A DNA stretch of 64,000 nt from Oleiagrimonas sp. C23AA (GTDB lineage: Bacteria; Pseudomonadota; Gammaproteobacteria; Xanthomonadales; Rhodanobacteraceae), in the NCBI RefSeq assembly GCF_011759385.1, contig NZ_JAARLY010000006.1:62001-126000 (forward strand), in the 5' to 3' direction. The position numbers and the translations under genes were made by a program. Positions 26,529-36,078 of this stretch are shown piece by piece. The notes beneath the pieces were generated by a model that was not told the DNA's origin, did not search any database, and saw only the letters and a program-made list of their open reading frames with translations. Positions within the stretch are counted from its first letter, which is position 1. Each line of letters starts with the position of its first letter.

Positions 26529-28427
26529 ATGCGTCTGAATCTTCTTGCCAGCGCCGTGCTGCTGGCCGTGGCTGCGCCGGCGTTTGCCGCGCCGCAGAGC
26601 GATCACTCGATAAGCATCGATCCGGTGGTGGTCACCGCCACGCGTACCGCCGAGCCGGTCAGCCATACGCTGGCGCCGGTCACGGTGATCACCCGCGCCG
26701 ATATTGATCGTCTGCAGCCCGAATCGCTGCAGGATCTGTTGACTGGCCTGCCGGGCGTGGCGTTTTCCAACGCTGGCGGCATGGGTCAGCAGACCTCGCT
26801 GTTTTTGCGCGGCACCAATTCCACGCACACGCTGGTGCTGATCGATGGCGTGCGCATTGGCTCGGTGTCGGCGGGGCTGGCCGCGTTCGAGCAGATTCCG
26901 GTGGACCAGATTCAGCGCATCGAGATCGTGCGCGGGCCGCGCGCCTCGCTGTATGGCGCCGATGCCATCGGCGGCGTGATCCAGATTTTCACCCGACATG
27001 GCAAGGCCGGCCAGGCGCCGACGCCCTCGCTCAGCGTCACCGGTGGCTCGCACAACACCTGGCGCGGTGAGGCCGGACTTTCCGGTGGCAGCGACCATGC
27101 CTGGTACAACGTCAGCCTCGGCAGCCAGTACACGCACGGCATCAACAGCTGCAAGGTCGGCGCCGGCGATGTGTTTGCCGGTTGCTTCGTCAACGAGCCG
27201 GACAAGGACGGTTACCGCAACTACAACGGCCTGTTCTCCGGCGGCTACCGCTGGGACAACGGCACCGAGCTGGCCGTCACCGGCATGCGCAGCAAGAGCT
27301 TTGTCGAATACGACGGCAGCCCGTATGGCGGCAACATGGCCGACAACGAGCAGCGCGTGGCCGGCGCGCGTCTTAGCTTGACCCCGGTCGATGGCTGGGA
27401 TGTCAGCCTGAACGCGGGGCAGAGCAAGGACCTGTCGACCACCTATTACCAGGGCACCTATTACGGCGTGTTCTATCCCAAGGCGCCGACCGGCTACGCC
27501 AATTCGCGCCGTGACGATGCGTCCTGGCAGAACGCGTTCACCCTGGCCGCTAACCAGCAGCTGACCGCCGGTGTCGATTACAGCCGCGAGCATCTGGATT
27601 CGTCCACCGCGTACATCAACGATTCGCGCGACAACACCGGTGTCTTTGCGCAGTACCAGGGCCGCTTCGGCGCCAACGAGCTGCAGTTGTCGTTGCGTCA
27701 CGACCACAACCAGCCGTTTGGCAACCATGGCACGGGCGCCATTGCCTGGGGTTACGACTTCACCGACGGCCTGCGCCTGACCGCCTCGTACGCCAGCGCT
27801 TTCCACGCGCCGACGTTCAACGATCTGTACTACCCCAGCACGCCCGGTTACGCGCCCTCGGCCGATCCCAACCTGAAGCCCGAGTCGGCACACAATGTCG
27901 AGCTGGGCCTGGGTGGCTGGTACACGCGCTGGAGCTGGCAGGTCAGCGCCTACCAGAACACCATCGACGACCTGATCGCGCTGGATGCCAACTACACGCC
28001 GGGCAATATCAGCCGTGCGCGCATCCGTGGTGTGGAAGGCCAGTTCAAGGGCCAGTGGGCCGGCTGGCTGGTGCACACCTACCTGACCTGGCAGCAGCCG
28101 AAGAACATCGACGGCAGCGCCAACGATGGCAACCTGCTGCCGCGTCGCTTCGAACGCAGTGCGCGAGTGGATCTGGATCGCCATTTTGGTGTCTATGGCC
28201 TCGGCGCCACGCTGTATGCGGCCAGTGGTCGCTACGACGATGCCGCCAACACGCATCACCTGGGTGGCTACGGCACGCTGGATCTGCGCGCCAGCTATCG
28301 CTTCCTGCCGCATTGGGACATCCAGGCGCGCGTGGCCAACGTGTTCGACCATAGCTACGAGACTTCCTGGTACTACAACCAGCCGGGCCGCACCGCTTAC
28401 GTCACGCTGCGTTACCGCCCGCACTGA
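26529..28427 (+). CDS. btuB: TonB-dependent vitamin B12 receptor
   Basis: The 632-residue outer-membrane receptor imports cobalamin with TonB energy. It has a signal peptide (LLASAVLLAVAAPAFA) and a TonB box-like segment (DPVVVTATR). The plug domain (about 40-150) has QTSLFLRGTNSTHTLVLIDGVRIG and IEIVRGPRASLYGADAIGGVIQI. The 22-strand barrel ends in aromatic TAYVTLRYRPH. The ATG at 26529 gives a normal signal peptide; the upstream GTG at 26499 is rejected. Regulation by the B12 riboswitch in its leader confirms the substrate. Confidence 0.93.
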   Translation: MRLNLLASAVLLAVAAPAFAAPQSDHSISIDPVVVTATRTAEPVSHTLAPVTVITRADIDRLQPESLQDLLTGLPGVAFSNAGGMGQQTSLFLRGTNSTHTLVLIDGVRIGSVSAGLAAFEQIPVDQIQRIEIVRGPRASLYGADAIGGVIQIFTRHGKAGQAPTPSLSVTGGSHNTWRGEAGLSGGSDHAWYNVSLGSQYTHGINSCKVGAGDVFAGCFVNEPDKDGYRNYNGLFSGGYRWDNGTELAVTGMRSKSFVEYDGSPYGGNMADNEQRVAGARLSLTPVDGWDVSLNAGQSKDLSTTYYQGTYYGVFYPKAPTGYANSRRDDASWQNAFTLAANQQLTAGVDYSREHLDSSTAYINDSRDNTGVFAQYQGRFGANELQLSLRHDHNQPFGNHGTGAIAWGYDFTDGLRLTASYASAFHAPTFNDLYYPSTPGYAPSADPNLKPESAHNVELGLGGWYTRWSWQVSAYQNTIDDLIALDANYTPGNISRARIRGVEGQFKGQWAGWLVHTYLTWQQPKNIDGSANDGNLLPRRFERSARVDLDRHFGVYGLGATLYAASGRYDDAANTHHLGGYGTLDLRASYRFLPHWDIQARVANVFDHSYETSWYYNQPGRTAYVTLRYRPH

Positions 28428-28469
28428 GCGCTGACGCCTCGCTGGTGTCATGCTGCGGGGATGGAACAA

Positions 28470-28510
28470 AAAACGGCGCCGCTCCTTTCGGGGCGGCGCC
28501 ATTTTTTTTG
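28470..28510. terminator. Intrinsic terminator of btuB
   Basis: An 11-bp GC stem (28475-28485 with 28490-28500, one wobble) is followed by ATTTTTTTT and preceded by an A-tract, so it can work on both strands. Confidence 0.9.
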
Positions 28511-28564
28511 GATGTCCGGCCTTGTTGGCACTCGAACCGACTGTCACCAAGGGCTTGGGCGTGT

Positions 28565-28638
28565 CGTCCCAGCGCCTTGGTGTGTTGCGGCACCCAAGGC
28601 GCTGGCTGCCCGCTTTCGCTGGCGTGACGGGCAAGGCC
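28565..28638. repeat. REP-like palindromic element
   Basis: CCAGCGCCTTGG (28569-28580) and CCAAGGCGCTGG (28594-28605) form a perfect 12-bp inverted repeat. It is followed by a CGCTTTCGCTGGCGTGAC arm like the other REP copies in the window. Confidence 0.7.
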
Positions 28639-28642
28639 CAAG

Positions 28643-31003
28643 CTAGTGCGCGGCATGCTCCTGGGCCGCGGCATCGGCCGGTGCCGACATCGACGGCGGC
28701 GCGTCGGCCGGCGCTGCGCCCCACTGATGGTTGGGCTTGGGGCCCATCTGGAAGGTCAGGGTCGCGCCATTCTTGATGTCATCCCATGAGAACCACGGCT
28801 TGTTCCACGGCTTGCCGTTGAGCGTGGCCGACTGGATGTACTGATTGGTCGCCGAATTGTTCTTGGCCACCACCTTGAACACATGGCCGTTGCCCAACTG
28901 GATGGCCACGGTGTCGAAGATCGGGCTGCCGATGATGTAGTTGGGGCTGGACGGATCGACTGGGTAGAAGCCCATCGCGCTCAGTGCGTACCACGACGAG
29001 GTGGCGCCCTGGTCATCCATGCCCGGGTAGGCGTAGCCGGAGGCGTCACTGCCATACATTTCACGCAGGATCTGGCGCACGCGCATCTGCGTTTTCCACG
29101 GCTGGCCGCCCCAGTCGTAGTAGTAGGCCGATTGCTGATCGGGCTGGTTGCCCTGCACGTACTGGCCAATCAGGCCGGTGCAGTCGCGGCAGATGCCCTT
29201 GGGGTGGTACGGCGTGGTGAAGAACTGGTCGAGCTTGGCATCGAAGGCCTGGCGACCGCCCAGCAGGTTGATCAGGCCTTGCACATCGTGTGGCTCCAGC
29301 CACAGCGTCGACCAGCCGGAGGCCTCTTTCATCATGAAGTTGTAGTAAGGCTCGCCAGGATCGAACGGCGTGATCCACTTGCCGTCGGCGGTGCGGCCGC
29401 GAATGAAGCCGTCGGATTTGTCGAACACGTTCACGTAGTTGTGCGCGCGTTTGAGGAACATCCGGTAATCGTCCATCTTGCCCATGCGCTTGGCGTATTC
29501 GGCCATGGCGTGGTCGTCCCAGGCATATTCGAGCGTGGTCGCCGCGCCGGCCTTGCCGCCGGCGTACGGCGGGTTGGGGCTGCCCTTGGGAATGAAGTCG
29601 GAAATCCAGCCCTGCTTCTCGTACTCGGCCAGGTAACGACGCGGGCCGGCCGGGTCCATGGCGTTCTTGCGCAGGTACTTGTAGACCGCCTTGTAGTCGA
29701 ATGGAATGCCGCGCTCCCAGGCGCCCAGGTACATGAACACCGCGTTGTCGCCGTGGAAGGAGGTGTTCATGAAGCCCTTCTCACGGGCCATGTCCAGCTC
29801 CGAGGCCATGACATTGCGCATCAGCTTGGGTTCGAGCATCTCCAGCAGCACGATCTGGTTGCGGCCGGTATCCCAGAACGGCACCGGGCTGTAGCGATCG
29901 TGCGTGGCAACCTGGACCTTGCCGTTGGAGTCGGTGAATTTCTCACCCTTGGCGGCAATCAGGCGCGGGCTTTCAAACGATTGAAAAAGTGTCGAATAAA
30001 ACAGTGAGCGCTGCTTGTGCGTGCCGCCGGTGACCTTGACCCGGCCCAGCAGTTTGGCCCAGTCCTTGCGCGCCGCCTCATGCACGCGCTCGAAGTTCCA
30101 GGCGGGAAGTTCCTGATGCAGGCGCTGCTCGGCCTGCGCGTAGCTGGTGCCGTGGGCGATTTTCATCAGCACCTTCTCGCCGGCGCTGGTGTGGAAGGTG
30201 ACATAAGCGCCGGCGTAATGGCCGGAGATGTCGCGCTGGCCGGGCTCCACGTCCTTGTTGCCGATGCCCCAGCCGCGGTTGTCGCCAGGAGCCTTGCGGA
30301 AGGTGCCCAGCTTGGTGAACGGCTGCGAGAATTCGGCGACGAAGTAAGCGCCGTCGATCGCGTGGCTGTCGCTGGACTGGCCGCGGATGTTGTGGTCGTT
30401 GACCACCTGCACGTGGCCGCCATGCGACGGGAAACTCACCAGCACATGGGCCCGATCGCTGGCCGGGAAGGTGAAGCGCATCAGGCTGGCCCACTGCGTG
30501 GCCGTCAGCTCGACGCGGGTCTTGAAGGTGTTCAGATACACCGAGTAATAGCCTGGCGAGGCCTTTTCGCGGCGTTTGTCGTACCAGGATTCGCGCAGTG
30601 CCGGCGGCATCGACCAGGCGCCCACCACCGGTTCGATGATCGGTTCGGCACGGCCGCCATAAGTGGAGCCGCCACCGCCGGTAAAGCCGATCATGGTCGG
30701 GTTGGTGTAGTAGTAGGGCGTCGGCACGCCGTTGGGGTAGCTCAGCGCAATGTTGTTGTTGACCGGCGTGGCCTGCACCGAGCTGTGCGGCAGGCGCGCA
30801 CCCGGTGAGGTCTGGCCGGTATAGACCGGTTCGCCCGGCGGTGGCGCGTTGCCGATCAGCTTGGGCTTGTCCAGTGGCGCAGTGCCGACCAGCGGATTGG
30901 CCAGGCTGACCGGTGAATCAGGTGTTTGGCTGTGTTGCGCGCTTGCCGCCGTGGCGACAAGGGTCAATACGATGGCTGCACTGCTGCGGCGCCGGAAACC
31001 CAT
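28643..31003 (-). CDS. GH92-family alpha-mannosidase, secreted
   Basis: The 786-residue protein has a signal peptide (SSAAIVLTLVATAASA). GH92 features include NPLVGT at the mature N-terminus, the long beta-sandwich domain, and a catalytic (alpha/alpha)6 barrel with PVPFWDTGRNQ, YAWDDHAMAEYAKRMG, GYAYPGMDDQGATSSWY and SALGFYPVDPSSP-like IGSPIFDTV. GH92 enzymes are calcium-dependent exo-mannosidases, mostly alpha-1,2. GGGGAGG precedes the ATG at 31003. The tail is rich in Ala, Pro and Met. It stands alone, so the glycan source is unknown. Confidence 0.9.
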   Translation of the reverse strand: MGFRRRSSAAIVLTLVATAASAQHSQTPDSPVSLANPLVGTAPLDKPKLIGNAPPPGEPVYTGQTSPGARLPHSSVQATPVNNNIALSYPNGVPTPYYYTNPTMIGFTGGGGSTYGGRAEPIIEPVVGAWSMPPALRESWYDKRREKASPGYYSVYLNTFKTRVELTATQWASLMRFTFPASDRAHVLVSFPSHGGHVQVVNDHNIRGQSSDSHAIDGAYFVAEFSQPFTKLGTFRKAPGDNRGWGIGNKDVEPGQRDISGHYAGAYVTFHTSAGEKVLMKIAHGTSYAQAEQRLHQELPAWNFERVHEAARKDWAKLLGRVKVTGGTHKQRSLFYSTLFQSFESPRLIAAKGEKFTDSNGKVQVATHDRYSPVPFWDTGRNQIVLLEMLEPKLMRNVMASELDMAREKGFMNTSFHGDNAVFMYLGAWERGIPFDYKAVYKYLRKNAMDPAGPRRYLAEYEKQGWISDFIPKGSPNPPYAGGKAGAATTLEYAWDDHAMAEYAKRMGKMDDYRMFLKRAHNYVNVFDKSDGFIRGRTADGKWITPFDPGEPYYNFMMKEASGWSTLWLEPHDVQGLINLLGGRQAFDAKLDQFFTTPYHPKGICRDCTGLIGQYVQGNQPDQQSAYYYDWGGQPWKTQMRVRQILREMYGSDASGYAYPGMDDQGATSSWYALSAMGFYPVDPSSPNYIIGSPIFDTVAIQLGNGHVFKVVAKNNSATNQYIQSATLNGKPWNKPWFSWDDIKNGATLTFQMGPKPNHQWGAAPADAPPSMSAPADAAAQEHAAH

Positions 31004-31174
31004 GGTCCATCCTCCCCTCGAAAGATAAGCAACGCCGCGCCGCGTGGAAGCGTTATGGATAGGCAGCCGGCGAACGTGTCGGTGCAAGGACCATACGTTC
31101 GCATTTAGATCGATGCAAATCCGCCATAAGTCATATGCCGGCTCGGCAAGCGGCGAGGCATGCGGACGAGGGCG

Positions 31175-32299
31175 TCAGTCCAGGTGTTCGGAAGCCAGAT
31201 AATCCTGGCTCTGCATCTCGATCAGGCGCGAGGCGGTGCGCTCGAACTCGGCGCGGTGGCGCTCGCCGTCATACAGCTCGACGATGGGTGCGGCGGCCGA
31301 CAGCACCAGCTTGACGTGGCGGTCGTAGAACTCGTCCACCAGATGGATGAAGCGCTTGGCCGGATCGTTGTTGTCCGGCCCAAACGGCGGCACGTTGGAC
31401 ACCACGATGGCCGGAAAGCGCTTGCCCAGGGCGATGTAGTCGGCTACCGCACGCGGTCCGTCGCACAGCGCGTCGAAGTCGAACCAGGCGATGTTGTCGG
31501 CATGGCGGCGCACGGCGATGTGGCGATCATTGACGCTGATCTGGCCGCCTTCGTGCACATCGCCCTCGGCATAGTCGTTGAAAATGCGCGACAGCGCGCG
31601 TTCGGCCTCGGCGCCGGGCGGGCACTGGTAGACCGGCGCCTGCTCCAGCGCACGCAGGCGCCAATCGTTGCGCGAATCGAGCATCAGCACCTTGCAGTGC
31701 GTTTCGATCAAATCGATGGCGGGCAGGAAGCGGGCGCGTTGCAGGCCACCGGCATAGAGATTTTCCGGCTCGGTGTTGGAGGTGGTGACCAGGCTCACGC
31801 CCCGGGCGAACAGTGCGTCGAGCAAACCGCCCAGGATCATGGCATCGCCAATGTCCTGCACGATGAATTCATCCAGGCACAACACGCGGGCGCGGCTGGC
31901 CAGGTCGTCGGCGACCAGCGGCAGCGGGTCGGCGCGATGGCCAAGCTGGCGCAGCGCCTCGTGCACCTCGGCCATGAAGCGATGAAAATGCCGCCGCAGC
32001 GCCGTGCCCTGCGGCAGGCCGGCGACGAACAGGTCCATCAGGAAGGTCTTGCCACGCCCGACGCTGCCCCACAGGTACAAACCCTGTACCGGCGAGGATT
32101 GTTCCTTGCCCAGCGCCTGGCGCAGCCGGCCGAGCATGCCCTGACGGCGGCCGGCGCGCTGATGCAGCGCGCTGTGCATGCGGTCCAGTTCGGCCAGGGC
32201 CGGCAACTGCGCGCGATCGCGTTCCCAGCGGTGGGCTTGTACGCCCTGCGCATAGCGCGCGCTGGGGCTTTGCGGGTCGGCGGAAGGGTCGGTCATCAA
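31175..32299 (-). CDS. zapE: Cell-division ATPase ZapE (AFG1-like)
   Basis: The 374-residue AAA-type ATPase has Walker A GLYLWGSVGRGKTFLMDLF near residue 80, Walker B VLCLDEFIVQDIGDAMI, and SLVTTSNTEPENLY, all typical of the AFG1/ZapE family. ZapE interacts with FtsZ and supports division under stress in E. coli. Length is normal. Starts at 32299 and 32296 are both possible. Confidence 0.92.
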   Translation of the reverse strand: MMTDPSADPQSPSARYAQGVQAHRWERDRAQLPALAELDRMHSALHQRAGRRQGMLGRLRQALGKEQSSPVQGLYLWGSVGRGKTFLMDLFVAGLPQGTALRRHFHRFMAEVHEALRQLGHRADPLPLVADDLASRARVLCLDEFIVQDIGDAMILGGLLDALFARGVSLVTTSNTEPENLYAGGLQRARFLPAIDLIETHCKVLMLDSRNDWRLRALEQAPVYQCPPGAEAERALSRIFNDYAEGDVHEGGQISVNDRHIAVRRHADNIAWFDFDALCDGPRAVADYIALGKRFPAIVVSNVPPFGPDNNDPAKRFIHLVDEFYDRHVKLVLSAAAPIVELYDGERHRAEFERTASRLIEMQSQDYLASEHLD

Positions 32300-32361
32300 T
32301 GGGCGCAGGTTTGGCGCGGCGCCTTATGTGTCGCCGCGCGGGTGAATCGGGACAGGGCGGA

Positions 32362-33060
32362 TCAGTTGGCGCGCGGCTCGGGTAGCCAGCTGCGCACGCC
32401 GTTCTTCAGTGCGCCGCGCAGATCCATCAGGCGGCGGTGGAAGAAATGGCTGGTGTCGGGCATGCGCACCATGTTCGGTGCATTGGACCCCAGCGACTCG
32501 ACCCAGGCGAACACCTCGTTGGCGTCGACGATTTCGTCGTCTTCGCCCTGCACGGCCAGCCACGGGCAGGTGGGCAGGGTGAAGCCGTCGAAGTCCCAGC
32601 GGCCCACCGGAGGAGCGACCGTGATCAGTGCCGCCGCGCCCAGCTTGTGCGCGTTGCGAAGTGCCACGTAGCTGCCGAAGGAGAAACCGGCCAGCCAGAC
32701 ATCGTCGCCTGGATTGACGCGGCGCACCCACTCGACCACGGCGGCCAGGTCATCGCCTTCACCCATGCCGTCGTCGTATTCGCCTTCGGAGGCGCCAACG
32801 CCGCGGAAGTTGAAGCGCACCGTGTTGAGGCCGACCTCGCGCAGGCTGCGCTCAATGATGGTGACCACCTTGTTGCGCATGGTGCCGCCGTGCAGCGGGT
32901 GCGGATGGCAGATCACCGCCGTGGCACCACGCGCGCCGGCCTCGGGAACATCCACCGTCACCTCGAGCTTGCCGACCGGGCCGGCGAGCGCGAAGCTGGT
33001 GGCCTCGCCCGGGAAGGAGTCGGGCGCGGATGCAGGAATCGTATCGTTCATGAGGTGCAT
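32362..33060 (-). CDS. Alpha/beta-hydrolase (YciJ/dienelactone-hydrolase-like)
   Basis: This 232-residue protein (229 if started at 33051) has an alpha/beta-hydrolase fold: AVICHPHPLHGGTMRNKVV, FNFRGVGASEGEYDDG, the nucleophile elbow GFSFGSYVA, and acid/His regions GEDDEIVDANE and DTSHFFHRRL. Such proteins are common near zapE in Xanthomonadales-type genomes. The substrate is unknown; ester or thioester hydrolysis is probable. Confidence 0.85.
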   Translation of the reverse strand: MHLMNDTIPASAPDSFPGEATSFALAGPVGKLEVTVDVPEAGARGATAVICHPHPLHGGTMRNKVVTIIERSLREVGLNTVRFNFRGVGASEGEYDDGMGEGDDLAAVVEWVRRVNPGDDVWLAGFSFGSYVALRNAHKLGAAALITVAPPVGRWDFDGFTLPTCPWLAVQGEDDEIVDANEVFAWVESLGSNAPNMVRMPDTSHFFHRRLMDLRGALKNGVRSWLPEPRAN

Positions 33061-33123
33061 GATAACCGCCGTTACGCCCCCCAGTGTCAAACGTGCGTGC
33101 ACGCGGGCGCGCGAGGGACGGGC

Positions 33124-33732
33124 ATGAATCACCTGGCGCATGCCTGGCTGGCCGGCGGCGATGCCGGTCTGGAAGTGGGTGGCCTGATGGGCGATTTCGT
33201 GCGTGGCACGCCTGACGAAACGTTGCCCGATAGCCTGCGACAGGGCATCGCCCTGCATCGGGCCATCGATACCTACACCGACGCGCATCCGGTGGTGGCC
33301 GCCGCGCGCGCGCGTTTCGAACCACCGTGGCGACGCTATGCCGGCATCATGCTCGATGTCTGGTTCGACTATTGCCTGGCGCACCAGCTGCGCGCGCAGG
33401 GTGAGGACCTGGACGCGTTTTCAGCCCGTCTGCGCCAGCGCTTGCGGGCGCACTGGCCGTGGCTGCCGGCGCGTCTGCAGCGCTTTTCCGGCTACATGCA
33501 GGCGCACGGCCTGCCGGCCGCCTATGCCGAACCGGCGATGCTGAAAAACGTCTTCGCCGGGCTTTCACAGCGCCTGAGCCGGGCCAATCCGCTGGCCGAT
33601 GCATGGCCGCAGCTGCACGCGCAGGCGCCCCGGCTGGAGGCTGACTACCGCGCGTTTTTCCCCGATCTGGCTGGCTTTGCCGGCGACTGGCGTCGCCGGC
33701 ACGCGCCGCAAACGCTTACTTTGACTGACTGA
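33124..33732 (+). CDS. acpH: Acyl-carrier-protein phosphodiesterase family
   Basis: The 202-residue protein matches the AcpH/DUF479 family: MNHLAHAWLAGGDAGLEVGGLMGDFVRG opens it, with QGIALHRAIDTYTDAHPV and MLDVWFDYCLAHQL carrying the His/Asp metal ligands of an HD-like fold. It removes the 4'-phosphopantetheine group from holo-ACP. It is divergent from the hydrolase at 33060. Its last 17 bp overlap the end of the convergent cytochrome gene. Confidence 0.86.
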   Translation: MNHLAHAWLAGGDAGLEVGGLMGDFVRGTPDETLPDSLRQGIALHRAIDTYTDAHPVVAAARARFEPPWRRYAGIMLDVWFDYCLAHQLRAQGEDLDAFSARLRQRLRAHWPWLPARLQRFSGYMQAHGLPAAYAEPAMLKNVFAGLSQRLSRANPLADAWPQLHAQAPRLEADYRAFFPDLAGFAGDWRRRHAPQTLTLTD

Positions 33733-34249
33733 CCATCCACTTCACCGCCGCTTCCACCTGTTTGTCAGTGAGCGCCGGATTGCCGCCCTTGGCGGGCATG
33801 TGGTTGCCATCCGGGCCGGTGTAGCCGTTGATGGCATGTTTGATCAGCGTATCCATGCCCTGCGCGATGCGTGGTGCCCACGCGGACTGGTTGCCCAGCT
33901 TCGGCGCGCCGGCCACGCCGGCGTTGTGGCAGCTGGTGCAAAGGTGACCGTAGATGGCTTTGCCATCGGTGGTGCCACCGTAAGCGACCTGCGAGGCGGC
34001 GGCCTTGGCGGCGGCGGCCTCGGCCGCCTGCATCGCGGCACGTCCGGTATCGCCGGCATAGGATGAACCCACCGGTGCCAGCCGCTGCCCGGTCAGTTTG
34101 TCCGCATCCGGATTCCTGTAGGCATGTTGCGCGCCGTACACCCACCAGGCCAGTCCCACGATCAGCAGGGTCAGAATGGCGAGCGTGGCGATGAGGATGG
34201 AGAACCCACGAAGGAAGTTGCGATCAGACTTGCTGATTGGATTGCTCAC
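33716..34249 (-). CDS. Cytochrome c5-like membrane-anchored protein
   Basis: The 177-residue protein (GTG start at 34249) has one N-terminal membrane anchor (FSILIATLAILTLLIVGLAWWVYG), an alanine-rich linker (AAMQAAEAAAAKAAASQ) and a class I cytochrome domain with the heme motif CTSCH and the distal Met in NHMPAKGGNPALT. It carries electrons at the periplasmic face, probably to a terminal oxidase. The frame is open to 34414 but the upstream part is unlike the family. AAGGAG lies rather far (15 bp) from the GTG, so the start is uncertain. Confidence 0.82.
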   Translation of the reverse strand: MSNPISKSDRNFLRGFSILIATLAILTLLIVGLAWWVYGAQHAYRNPDADKLTGQRLAPVGSSYAGDTGRAAMQAAEAAAAKAAASQVAYGGTTDGKAIYGHLCTSCHNAGVAGAPKLGNQSAWAPRIAQGMDTLIKHAINGYTGPDGNHMPAKGGNPALTDKQVEAAVKWMVSQSK

Positions 34250-34542
34250 TTGTGTTACCCCGGTCTCCTTGATGGCCGGAGTGCTGCCGGCCCAGCGCAA
34301 CCTGTCTGTTTTCAAGCAGATCCGCGCACCTGCCTCCCACAGGCGCCTGCCGCGTACTCCCTTGCGGCGGCGGATGCCACGGGATGAACCCTCCCCGGAA
34401 CGGCCGCTGGCCATTCCCCCGGTTGCCGGCCCAGCATAGCGGCCCCGGGCCGCTCGTGTGCAAGCATTTTGACGCAGGCCAGGCAGGCAGCAGCCGGAAT
34501 AGTGATCATCTAGGCCAAAAGGCAGGGGGTGGATGTGTCAAC

Positions 34543-34560
34543 CGGCATTGTTCAATGCCG
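34543..34560. promoter_or_regulatory. 18-bp palindrome upstream of mdtA, candidate operator
   Basis: CGGCATTG-TT-CAATGCCG is a perfect inverted repeat, 205 bp upstream of the RND operon. A weak promoter (TTCAAT, 16 bp, TATGCT) overlaps it. The size fits a TetR- or MarR-type site. The rest of the 515-bp gap (34250-34764) shows no gene. Confidence 0.4.
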
Positions 34561-34764
34561 TTGTAGTGCACCTATGCTATGCATGCATCAAGCTGCCGGG
34601 CGTGCCATGTCCGGTGCTTGCAGGTAATGCAGGGGAGGGGGCTTGCGGGGTGTCCGTGTGGCCCTGTCCTTAGGATGTCCTGGCCGCCGTGCGGCTGGCG
34701 ACGTTCAACCTGCATCCTGCATCCACATCACCATGAGCGAAATTCGTAGGGAGTCACCCATCTC

Positions 34765-36012
34765 ATGTCGCGTCGGAAAATCGCGCTGATCGTCATCATC
34801 ATCGTCGTGGTGATTGCACTGGTTCTGGCTTTTCACCATAAAAAGAGCGGTAAAAGCGCACCGCAGGCTGGGACGGCTCATGGCGCCATGCACGCTGGCG
34901 GCGCCGACAAGGGCGGCGACAGCAAGCCAGTGCCGGTGACCGTGGTGCCGGTCAAGAAGGAAAACGTGCCGGTCTACCTGACCGCCCTTGGAACCGTGCA
35001 GGCACTCAACACCGTGACTGTGGTGCCGCAGGTCGGTGGTCAGCTGATGAAGATGGACTTCAAGGAAGGCCAGGAGGTGAAGAAGGGTGAGGTCATCGCC
35101 GAGATCGATCCACGCACCTATCAGGCCCAGTACGATCAGGCCGTGGCGCGCCAGAAGCAGGACCAGGCACAGCTGGAAACGGCTATCAGCAACCTCAAGC
35201 GCAGCCAGGACCTGATCAAGAAGAACTTCGTTTCCAAGCAGGATCTGGACACCCAGCAGAACACCGTCGATCAGCTTCGCGCCACGGTGGCCGCCGATGC
35301 GGCCAATGTGCGTGACACCAGGGTGTCGCTGGACTACACCAAGGTGCGCGCGCCGATTACCGGGCTTGCGGGCATTCGCCAGGTGGACGCCGGCAATGTG
35401 GTCAGCGCCAATTCCACGGCCATTGTCACCCTGACCCAGGTGCATCCGATCTATGTGATCTTCCACCTGCCCGAGCAGAATCTGGGCATGGTGCGCAGCG
35501 CGCAGGCCAAGGCGCCACTGTCGGTGGCAGCACTGGACCGCACCGACTCGCACCCCATTGCTGCCGACGGCACGCTGCAGGTGATCGACAACCAGATCGA
35601 CTCCAGCACCGGCTCGTTCACGCTGCGCGCGCAGTTCCCGAACAAGCAGACCGAGCTGTGGCCGGGCCAGTTCGTCAACGTGCGCCTGCGCGTGCGCACG
35701 GTCGACAACGGTCTGGTGATCCCCACCGAGGCGGTGCAGCGCGGTCCCGATGGCGATTACGTGTATCTGGTGCAGGGCGACCACACGGTGAAGGTGCAGA
35801 ACGTGCAGGTGGCCAGCGATGTGGATGACACCCACACCATGATCGCCAGCGGCCTGAAGGCCGGTGACGAGGTGGTGACCGAAGGTCAGTTCCGTCTGAA
35901 GCCCGGTGCCAAGGTGCAGCCGCTCAAGCCCGGTGAGGTGCCGCCGGCGCCGACCGCCGCCGAGCTCAAGAAGGCCAGCCAGCAGAAAGGTGGCGGCCGT
36001 CGCCATCACTGA
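34765..36012 (+). CDS. mdtA: RND efflux periplasmic adaptor (MdtA-like)
   Basis: The 415-residue membrane-fusion protein links an inner-membrane RND pump to an outer-membrane channel. An N-terminal anchor (IALIVIIIVVVIALVLAF) is followed by a His/Gly linker, a lipoyl half (TVTVVPQVGGQLMKMDFKEGQEVKKGEVIAEIDP), a coiled-coil hairpin (about 120-190), the second lipoyl half (DYTKVRAPITGLAGIRQVDAGNVV) and beta-barrel and membrane-proximal domains. It leads a three-gene operon with two RND pump genes. Confidence 0.88.
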   Translation: MSRRKIALIVIIIVVVIALVLAFHHKKSGKSAPQAGTAHGAMHAGGADKGGDSKPVPVTVVPVKKENVPVYLTALGTVQALNTVTVVPQVGGQLMKMDFKEGQEVKKGEVIAEIDPRTYQAQYDQAVARQKQDQAQLETAISNLKRSQDLIKKNFVSKQDLDTQQNTVDQLRATVAADAANVRDTRVSLDYTKVRAPITGLAGIRQVDAGNVVSANSTAIVTLTQVHPIYVIFHLPEQNLGMVRSAQAKAPLSVAALDRTDSHPIAADGTLQVIDNQIDSSTGSFTLRAQFPNKQTELWPGQFVNVRLRVRTVDNGLVIPTEAVQRGPDGDYVYLVQGDHTVKVQNVQVASDVDDTHTMIASGLKAGDEVVTEGQFRLKPGAKVQPLKPGEVPPAPTAAELKKASQQKGGGRRHH

Positions 36013-36078
36013 TCGATGCCGCCCCGGCGCATGCGTGCCGGGGCGTGTTGAACTTTCCGTCTAGCAGGAACGCACCGC

